Shown piece after piece: positions 57,972 through 64,000 of a DNA stretch of 64,000 nucleotides (the stretch's first letter is position 1; each line of letters opens with the position of its first letter). The notes under the pieces were generated by a model that saw only the letters and a list, made by a program, of their open reading frames with translations, did no database searches and was not told where the DNA came from. The position numbers and the translations under genes are program-made. The stretch spans positions 310,001 through 374,000 of the forward strand of contig NZ_BMVW01000001.1 of the NCBI RefSeq assembly GCF_014650915.1. Reading direction: 5' to 3'. Source of the stretch: Streptomyces poonensis. Lineage in GTDB: Bacteria; Actinomycetota; Actinomycetes; Streptomycetales; Streptomycetaceae.

Positions 57972-58900
57972 GATACATTAGCCCTCTCCGATACCCGGGA
58001 GGAAAGGCGCGGCTAGCACCTTACATTGCGCGCCTGATTTCCCGACAACGCCCGCGTCCCCGTTCATATGCTGAAGCCTTTGCCGGGGGCGCGGGCGCCG
58101 CTTTGCGTTTGCTCGCGAACAACGAAGTCGACCATATTCACATCAACGACCTGGATCCAGGCGTAGCGGCTTTGTGGCGTTGCATCTTTCACGATTCCGA
58201 GAACCTGACCCATCTAGTCGCATCCGCAGAAGTGAGCATCACGGAGTGGTATCGACATGCCGAGATTTACAAGAATCCATCCGGCCGCACCGATATTGAA
58301 CTGGGATTCTCAACCTTCTTCTTGAATAGATGCAACCGCTCTGGAATTCTCCGGGCTCGCCCCATCGGCGGACTTGACCAGACGGGAAACTGGAAAATTG
58401 ATGCCAGATTTAGCCGCGAATCACTCATCGAAAGAATCAACTACCTAGCGACATTCCGCGACCGGGTTACCGTCACGCAAATGGACGCTCGCTCTTTTAT
58501 TCGCCACCTTGAACCACAGCATGACGATATTCTAATGTACGTCGACCCGCCCTATATTGTCCAGGGCGACCGACTTTACCTTGACTCACTAACGGGCGAG
58601 GACCACAAGGAGTTGGCGAACATCTTGCATACCACTCCACTTAAATGGCTCCTCACTTACGACGCCAACAAGCGCATCACTGAAGACCTCTACAAGGGAT
58701 TCCGCTGTGTAGAGTTTGACATTCTTCATACAGCGCAGATACAGCGAACTGGCGTAGAGTATGCCATCTTCGGCAATAAACTCATCCTGCCAGAAGTGAC
58801 TGGAATAATCGGTGAAGGTAACTTCCGCTGGATGACTTCGAAGAGGAAACGCGAAGTGCCGCAAAGTGCCGCCGGACAGTCCACGTCAAGTAGTCAATAG
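57968..58900 (+). CDS. D12-class N6-adenine DNA methyltransferase (Dam-like)
   Basis: This 310-residue SAM enzyme has the class-typical N-terminal SPLRYPGGKARLAPYI, the SAM-binding motif AEAFAGGAGAALRLL (motif I, residues 36-49), NDLDPGVAALW and the catalytic DPPY (193-196) in LMYVDPPYIVQG. It would methylate adenine in a short site, probably palindromic. No restriction endonuclease is adjacent; the ParB-like gene upstream overlaps by ATGA. Codon use is less G+C-biased than in the chromosome. Confidence 0.92.
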   Translation: MRYISPLRYPGGKARLAPYIARLISRQRPRPRSYAEAFAGGAGAALRLLANNEVDHIHINDLDPGVAALWRCIFHDSENLTHLVASAEVSITEWYRHAEIYKNPSGRTDIELGFSTFFLNRCNRSGILRARPIGGLDQTGNWKIDARFSRESLIERINYLATFRDRVTVTQMDARSFIRHLEPQHDDILMYVDPPYIVQGDRLYLDSLTGEDHKELANILHTTPLKWLLTYDANKRITEDLYKGFRCVEFDILHTAQIQRTGVEYAIFGNKLILPEVTGIIGEGNFRWMTSKRKREVPQSAAGQSTSSSQ

Positions 58901-59293
58901 CCCGCAGAGCGCTCAGCGCCGTGAAATCTCTCGTCAGGACTGCAACGCGCCTTGACAGTGACTCCTATGGTTAGGGTGTCGCGGCTGTTTTTTGGCTAGC
59001 CGTCATTTTTCCTCATCAACGACACACGACAGCAGCGTGGTTGCGGCCAGTGGGGGTACAGCGAAACACACGCGCGCCAGCTCGGGCGGCGCACCCGCCA
59101 TCGTGGCTGGCTGTCGTTGGCCAAGGTTCGTGACACAATCGCAATCAACCCGCCAAGACGCATGTATGCCCCCACTGGCCCCGACCCTGTGCCGTTGTTG
59201 AGCATCTGATTGTGTGTGAGTGTCTGTGGAGCCAGACAGCCGCTTGCGTCCTACCTTAAGGATGGTTCAACTACATCCCGGCATTGCGGCAGC
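58901..59293. other. 393-nt gap with a possible promoter
   Basis: TTGACA at 58952-58957 and TAGGGT at 58972-58977 look like promoter boxes but with only 14 nt between them. No ORF is convincing. The gap is AT-richer than the chromosome. Confidence 0.35.
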
Positions 59294-60163
59294 ATGACTA
59301 GCATGGACCTTGAGGGGATAGCCGCACTATCCGCGGCCGTAGTAGCACTCATTGGGATTCCCGCCACCATACTCATCGGCCGATGGCAGACGAAGGCCGC
59401 CTTGCGTACGGCTGAGGCCACCAGCGAGGCCGGCTTGACTCAAGCTCGGTCTACCTACCGTGCGGCGTTGGACTCTGTTCACGCCGGAGCAAACGCCGCT
59501 CACCAACAGTGGCGTCGCGGCATCCAACGAGATGCATACGCTTCTTTCCTTCTTGCCGCTAATCGAGTGAAGGAAGTGGGCGAGCAATTCGTCATGGCCA
59601 ACGGGGAAGAACTACCCATGGAAAGAATCAAGGAGGGCAAGGCCGCTATTGACGGTGCCCTCGTAACACTTAAGGCTGCCCAAACGATCGTCGAGCTGGA
59701 AGGGCCGGACAGCGTAGCTGACCCTGCTGCAGGAATGGCCGACGTCGCTCAGACTATGGGCTATTACCTCCGTAAGCAGGCAATTTACGAGAGAGCTTGG
59801 GGCAAGCTCGGCCGGATGATGAATGATGAATCGCCGAGCGTGAGCGCTACTGCTGTAGAACTTATGCAGGCGCTGGCTGGCCTGAGCCGTCACCGCTTCA
59901 CTAGCTCCTCAAATCCCGATGAACTGGGTGGACAGCATACCTACGGCCCTGAAGCGGCGGAAAGGTCCTGCCTTGAGGCCCGCAACGCCCTGCCATCAGG
60001 CGCTCTAGACGACGAGGAGTTCACTTCCCTACTAGAAGGGTGGCGCTCTTATCCCCCCACTTCCAACGACTCATACTCCGATGCCGTGCGCCGATTTGGT
60101 GAGGCAGAGACACGCTTCGTCCGTGCTGCTAAAAGGGAACTACATGGCCAAGTCGCTTCATGA
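59294..60163 (+). CDS. membrane-anchored protein of unknown function
   Basis: This 289-residue protein has one N-terminal membrane helix (IAALSAAVVALIGIPATILIG) and a long, mostly helical cytoplasmic part (RRGIQRDAYASFLLAANRVKEVGEQF, continuing to the end). Small proteins with one helix next to a helical bundle occur in many Streptomyces genomic islands, but no function is known. The ATG at 59294 (59303 also possible) has no clear ribosome-binding site. It may act with the cargo genes around it. Confidence 0.65.
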   Translation: MTSMDLEGIAALSAAVVALIGIPATILIGRWQTKAALRTAEATSEAGLTQARSTYRAALDSVHAGANAAHQQWRRGIQRDAYASFLLAANRVKEVGEQFVMANGEELPMERIKEGKAAIDGALVTLKAAQTIVELEGPDSVADPAAGMADVAQTMGYYLRKQAIYERAWGKLGRMMNDESPSVSATAVELMQALAGLSRHRFTSSSNPDELGGQHTYGPEAAERSCLEARNALPSGALDDEEFTSLLEGWRSYPPTSNDSYSDAVRRFGEAETRFVRAAKRELHGQVAS

Positions 60164-60606
60164 GGCCCGTCGACCTACCATCGGCATGACTCAGTCTCGA
60201 AGCGGCTCGGGCAGACAGCACGCACGTGCTTGGCGATCGCTCCGCTGGCAGTGCCGCGGACTACCTGTGGACGGGTTTTATCCGACCAAGCGCTCGCAAG
60301 GCGACGACCAGCGAGCTTCCACGTTAGCCAAGAGGCTTCCGGAGCCGTTGTAGTACACCTACGCTGTCGCGCCATGCCGACCGTCCTCTCAGGGGCGCCG
60401 CAGAACTCTCTTGATCTCTTCGGTCAACGTCTGGCGGTCCTCACAAGCAGCTCGCCAGCCAGGTGTGGACGTACTCGATAGAGTCCGGGACGTGGCCGGC
60501 AGCCACCACTTCGTGAAGATTCAAGTAAGCCAAGGGTGGCCCGGCTTGCTATGCGACAACTGGCCGGTGAGCTACCAAGTCCAATCGCTGATGTGCTGCG
60601 TAGACA
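60164..60606. other. 443-nt gap without supported gene
   Basis: Overlapping short ORFs in both directions show no consistent coding pattern. The stretch between the membrane-protein gene and its possible fragment looks like decayed DNA. Confidence 0.45.
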
Positions 60607-60840
60607 CTATGTTAGATAATCGCGACCTCGCCCTTTCCAGCACACCTCTAAGACGGTCCGGCTCGAGCGAAAATATTTCTGGCCCTGAGCAAGCGCTTCG
60701 AAACATCCCGTGAGCGCGGTGCGCAGCGCATCACGGTCACTCTTCGACATGTCGCGGCGCAACCGGGAGTGGTCAGCAAGGAGCGTGCTGACCACTCCCA
60801 AAAGCGTACCCACAGCGGTTGCCACAACAGTGATGCCCAA
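60607..60840 (-). pseudogene. possible remnant of a second membrane-anchored protein
   Basis: A 77-residue frame starts TTGGGC at 60840 and reads IT VVATAVGTLLGVVST (one hydrophobic helix), then RLRRDMSKSDRDALRTAL and EALAQGQKYFRSS before a stop. The order (short helix, then a DRDAL... helical segment) resembles the N-terminus of the 289-residue protein at 59294. There is no ribosome-binding site. It is either a truncated relative or a small separate gene. Confidence 0.35.
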
Positions 60841-60894
60841 GCGAGCGACTATGTGAAGCTGAGTGTGCTGCCTGGACCAGGGGAACCTCGCCCC

Positions 60895-63192
60895 TTAGCC
60901 CTCGTCTTCGTCCTCGCTTTCTACCGGGATGGTCGGGTCATCCCCCTGGATATTGCGCCGCAGGTTTTCCAGATCGGTCTGTAGGTCGAGCAACGACTGG
61001 CGCAGGTCAACGAAGTCTGTGGATTCAATCACTGGTGGCCAGCTGCCAGCGGTGCTGTCGATCTCTGTCAAGCCGTCCAAGGCAATTCGGGCGCTCTCCA
61101 GGTTGGACCGCAGGGTGCGCCGGTAGTCCGCGGCCCGGCGGCTGCTCGGGATGCCCTCACCGGAGCCGCTGAACGAGGTATCGCTCGGTTTCGATTCGGC
61201 TGAGGTTGTTTCGCCGCCTGTGGACCCCCAGCCTGCTCCAGATGGTTGTTCCTCCTTGACATCCGTACCAGAATCTGAGGAGGTCGCGGGCGAAGGAAAC
61301 TGACGGAGCCTATGCTCCGCGTAGGCTTCGCTGGCGCGCGCCTGATCGGAAGCCCACACGACATCCCACTCGAACAGGGGCACGGGCACACCGTTCTCAT
61401 CCCGGGCGATTTTGTCCGGCTGCGCCAAGTCCACCTTGAGGTGGACATACGCCGAACTTTCCTCCTCCTTTCGGTTCCGGCGTACGAACTGTCGCATAGA
61501 CTGCGCGTTCTCCGGCAACAAGTCGGCCCGGAACCTGTTGGCGGTCAACGCCAAGGTCCACAGGCCTAGCTCATTGTCCTCAGCAGAGAGATTCTCGACG
61601 ACGAGATGGACGTCGGATCGGAAGGGAACGCCGCCCTTTTCCTTAGGAGCCATCAAGGAAGAGCCGACATTCCGCGTGAGAAGTTTGTCGGCAATCAGTG
61701 CAATACCGCCAGCAACCGCCAAGGTACAGCGAGCATCGACACGACCCGCCATGGCCGGCTCAACGAGGGTGGTAAAGTCGTCCGTCAGAGCTGGCTCCCA
61801 CTCCTTCAGCACGTCACGGGTGAGTACGCCACCATTGCCCCACGCATTTCGTGCTTGCTTCGAAACGGCCTTCTTGGCACTGCGCCAGGGCAGGTCGATG
61901 ATCGGGCCTAGCAGTTCGGCGAAGCCCTTGGCGCTCATCCGGGAGCCGCCCTTGATCGTCTTGGCCTGGTCTTTGAGCCGCTCGTACAGCTCGGGGCGAG
62001 TCAGGGCGTGAACCAGTTGGATCCCGCGCCACAGGGCAGTACCCGGTAGCTGGCTGTCGCCGTACTCCCGAGGAAGATTCTCTGGGGCGGTACGGCCAAC
62101 GGCCAGGCCGTAGACGACCTGAAGGCTCTCCTTGGCTACCGGCGCATCACCGAGCTGAATAACGCGCTTGAGTGCCCGAGTGGCCACCTCAACGTTCTGA
62201 GCCGCCGAGTCCCACGCTTTGAACTCTACGTGCACGCTGGCCAGGATTGAGCGCATGGCGTCGTCGAAGACGTCTTCGGGAGCCAGCAAGTGGCCGGGAT
62301 GGCCTTCAGCGCCGACCGCCACCTGAGCAGGAACAACATAGGTCTGCGCAATGTGTATCCCGCGGTCACCGGGTTCCTCTGCGGCCATGGCCTGATGGAA
62401 CTCATCGGCGAGAGCGTGCCGCCAAGTCTCACGGACCGCAGCGAGCCGATCACTGAGCGTACGGCCGTCTACCTTTCCCCTTGCGACCCCTCCGAACAGC
62501 GACTCCACCATCAGGTCGGCAGCGCGCGCCGCGTCGGCTTCTGGACCAGCAAGAACGGCCCAAGCGCTCGCCAGGCGCGTGATGCCGTCGCGTACTACCA
62601 GGGCGTGGAACGATTCGGTGCCGTCCTCGAAGGTGAACTCTACTGGGTGGGTGATCAGGGGACGGGTCACCTTGCGCCCCAGGATGGAGGCCGCATAACT
62701 GTTCAGTGCCAGAGTGCTGTGCACAGTCTGCCGAACGTGATCTTTCAGGTGCTGGAAGTCACGGTACCGGTAGCGGACAACAGCGCACGGCTCTCCTTTC
62801 TCGATGGTACCGACCACCTGCGGGTCGGAGATGTCCATCACCTCCATGCCCGTGCGAGGCTGAATGCCGGGCAGCAGTTCGCTTAGCCAGACTCGGGTAT
62901 TGAAAGTTCGGAGGGTGGCGCCTTCGACGTTCTCCTCCAGCAAAAGACCGGCGGGTTCCTGAGCGGTGGGACGCAGCATGATCGCCACGGCTTCCGGGTT
63001 GATTGCGGCACGCGCCACGGCCTCCCACGCGCCGGCGGGCAAGGAGGCAAGAGGGTTGGCGACGCCAGCGGCGGTCACCGCCTCTCGGGCGGACTCGGCG
63101 GACTGGGCGGGCAGAGCTCGTTCGACACTGGAGACCGCAACGTTCTCGCCCCTCCAGGCGAGCGTCACGGACAGATGAGCAGGGCTGGACAT
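60895..63192 (-). CDS. 765-residue protein of unknown function, possible ParB-like N-terminus
   Basis: This is a large soluble protein that I cannot assign to a family. The first 230 residues include TFNTRVWLSELLPG, RPLITHPVEFTFEDG and ALVVRDGITRLASAW. The last resembles the 'G.HRL.A' end of ParB/Srx nuclease folds, but the match is partial. Residues 230-600 are helical, with KTIKGGSRMSAKGFAELLGPI and HLVVENLSAEDNELGLWTLALTANRFR. The C-terminal 150 residues are a Ser/Glu/Gly-rich linker and a coiled coil ending in acidic ESEDEDEG. The start is ATG 63192. It lies head to tail with a DUF3800 gene upstream. Confidence 0.7.
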   Translation of the reverse strand: MSSPAHLSVTLAWRGENVAVSSVERALPAQSAESAREAVTAAGVANPLASLPAGAWEAVARAAINPEAVAIMLRPTAQEPAGLLLEENVEGATLRTFNTRVWLSELLPGIQPRTGMEVMDISDPQVVGTIEKGEPCAVVRYRYRDFQHLKDHVRQTVHSTLALNSYAASILGRKVTRPLITHPVEFTFEDGTESFHALVVRDGITRLASAWAVLAGPEADAARAADLMVESLFGGVARGKVDGRTLSDRLAAVRETWRHALADEFHQAMAAEEPGDRGIHIAQTYVVPAQVAVGAEGHPGHLLAPEDVFDDAMRSILASVHVEFKAWDSAAQNVEVATRALKRVIQLGDAPVAKESLQVVYGLAVGRTAPENLPREYGDSQLPGTALWRGIQLVHALTRPELYERLKDQAKTIKGGSRMSAKGFAELLGPIIDLPWRSAKKAVSKQARNAWGNGGVLTRDVLKEWEPALTDDFTTLVEPAMAGRVDARCTLAVAGGIALIADKLLTRNVGSSLMAPKEKGGVPFRSDVHLVVENLSAEDNELGLWTLALTANRFRADLLPENAQSMRQFVRRNRKEEESSAYVHLKVDLAQPDKIARDENGVPVPLFEWDVVWASDQARASEAYAEHRLRQFPSPATSSDSGTDVKEEQPSGAGWGSTGGETTSAESKPSDTSFSGSGEGIPSSRRAADYRRTLRSNLESARIALDGLTEIDSTAGSWPPVIESTDFVDLRQSLLDLQTDLENLRRNIQGDDPTIPVESEDEDEG

Positions 63193-63289
63193 ACGGTCCT
63201 CCGACCATGAGCTGAGAATTGTGTGGGAGACTTGGCGTGCGGTCCTGGCCCGATTTCCCGGAGCACCAGGTCCGACCCGGGCCCCAGCT

Positions 63290-64000
63290 TCACCGCAGGG
63301 GCCCGGACCTCTTTAGCCGCGATCCGAGATCAATAAGTGCGTTCGCCGCGGGGAAAACCTGGGTGTACCAGTCCCACATGAACGCGCGACTGGGCAGTCG
63401 GACCACGGATTGATGCGCGGCGTATGCAACGAAGTCAGCCGCCTGGAGCAACGGTATCCGCCTGGCGGGAACGAGCAGAGGATCTCCCAGGACGTGCCTG
63501 TACTCAACAGGCAGCCGACGATGAGCTGCACGCAGCCCCCGCTCGGTGCCATTACCGTCAACGATGAACTGGCAGGAAGTTCCTGCCGCTGCATGTCGAT
63601 TGTTGACCATCTCGACTAGGTCGGCATACAAGTCCTCACGGGTCGCACCATGACGGTAGACGGCACCAACGGCGAGTCCGGGAACTCGGGCAAGCGTCCG
63701 TAGACCCTGGAGCACGATGTTCGCGGCCTCGGTCTTCCGCCGCTTTGTCGGGGCAGCTCCGCCCACAGGGTGCAACAGGCGCCCTCGCCCGGCAACCAAA
63801 TCAACAGCATGCAATGGAAAGCCAGGAGCGTAGGTTATGTACGGATTGACCTGCAGTTCCTCCAGGAAGGCAGTCCACGCCGCATCAGCCGTCGACCACC
63901 CGTCAACTTGCGGTACGCGCAAGAACCCAAACACTGACGTATCCGCATTGCCGGAATCATCAAGAAAATAGAGACTGTCCGGCAAGAGGGGATGGGTCGA
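63290..64000 (-). CDS. DUF3800 protein (5' end beyond the window)
   Basis: At least 231 residues of an RNase H-like-fold protein are seen. They begin PDSLYFLDDSGN, followed by CQFIVDGNGTERGL and LLQAADFVAYAAHQS, the three acidic motifs of DUF3800. That family is found in many defence islands and suspected to cut nucleic acid. The only in-window start is a TTG at 63985 without a ribosome-binding site. The frame stays open to the window edge, so the true start is probably a few codons outside. It lies 97 nt upstream of the 765-residue gene and probably forms an operon with it. Confidence 0.8.
   Translation of the reverse strand, partial: STHPLLPDSLYFLDDSGNADTSVFGFLRVPQVDGWSTADAAWTAFLEELQVNPYITYAPGFPLHAVDLVAGRGRLLHPVGGAAPTKRRKTEAANIVLQGLRTLARVPGLAVGAVYRHGATREDLYADLVEMVNNRHAAAGTSCQFIVDGNGTERGLRAAHRRLPVEYRHVLGDPLLVPARRIPLLQAADFVAYAAHQSVVRLPSRAFMWDWYTQVFPAANALIDLGSRLKRSGPLR

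Larger units (their letters stand above)
48113..64000. mobile_element. pSAM2-type actinomycete integrative and conjugative element (right end not in window)
   Basis: Integrase, excisionase, RepSA-type initiator, Spd-like protein, FtsK-like TraSA and a GntR repressor form the core at 49.8-56.3 kb. The left end is placed in the 3' half of tRNA-Arg, because these elements integrate into tRNA 3' ends and the integrase points towards it. The core is certain. The stretches 48.2-49.7 kb and 56.5-64 kb are assigned to the element by position and lower G+C only. No repeat of the tRNA 3' end was seen downstream. Confidence 0.75.

Noticed and set aside
57968..58900. Complete type II restriction-modification system
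   Set aside because: No restriction endonuclease motif is recognisable in the neighbouring genes, so only the methyltransferase is claimed.
58996..59205. Minus-strand 69-codon ORF in the gap after the methyltransferase
   Set aside because: It has no ribosome-binding site and its composition looks like non-coding sequence.

Overview
The window is high-G+C chromosomal DNA from a Streptomyces. The evidence is the long C- or G-ending codon runs, GTG and TTG starts, a scy-filP coiled-coil pair, NucS, a ChiC-type chitinase, a TTA (bldA-type) codon, the nrtL-lysA-hom-thrC-thrB order, and a pSAM2-like integrative element at a tRNA gene. The gene order from scy to the tRNA matches what I recall of the S. 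coelicolor chromosome around SCO5350-SCO5397; that recollection was not checked.

Layout, left part (1-21.5 kb). The 3' end of scy and all of filP encode polarity and cytoskeletal coiled coils. Two tandem ABC-2 exporter modules follow (2.97-4.70 and 5.00-7.16 kb). Next come a small Cys/His protein, a flavin-dependent oxidoreductase with a TTA codon, a small conserved protein, nucS (mismatch endonuclease), a large P-loop ATPase with a membrane anchor and Pro/Ser/Thr-rich tail, a STAS protein flanked by tandem repeats, a 3-hydroxyacyl-CoA dehydrogenase, a PduO-type adenosyltransferase, two small membrane proteins, a two-component system and chiC behind a recognisable chitinase promoter.

Middle part (21.5-48.2 kb, almost all minus strand). 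The complete atpIBEFHAGDC ATP synthase operon lies downstream of a block encoding a MraY/WecA-type sugar-phosphate transferase, a second glyA, a low-molecular-weight tyrosine phosphatase, sua5, prmC, prfA and rpmE. Then come an LCP cell-wall ligase gene, rho, and the aspartate-family genes thrB, thrC, hom and lysA behind nrtL (ArgS-like). A REC-only response regulator and tRNA-Arg(CCG) end the block. Several genes (first ABC ATPase, nucS, pduO, nrtL, response regulator) have a TANNNT box 6-8 nt before the start codon, as expected for leaderless mRNAs.

Right part (48.1-64 kb) is accessory. Its core is a pSAM2-type actinomycete integrative and conjugative element (AICE): tyrosine integrase, excisionase, RepSA-type initiator, two small unknown proteins, a Spd-like membrane protein, an FtsK-like TraSA translocase, a small conserved AICE protein and a divergent GntR repressor. 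Two copies of a palindromic operator sit between the last two. A RAMA-domain protein and a 49-residue membrane protein lie between the tRNA and the integrase. Beyond the repressor is visibly lower-G+C cargo: a ParB-like protein overlapping a D12-class adenine methyltransferase, a membrane-anchored protein, a possible remnant of a second such gene, a 765-residue protein of unknown function, and a DUF3800 protein cut by the window edge. I found no second copy of the tRNA 3' end, so the right boundary is probably outside the window. The ParB-like/methyltransferase pair and the 765-residue/DUF3800 pair are the best candidates for undescribed systems.
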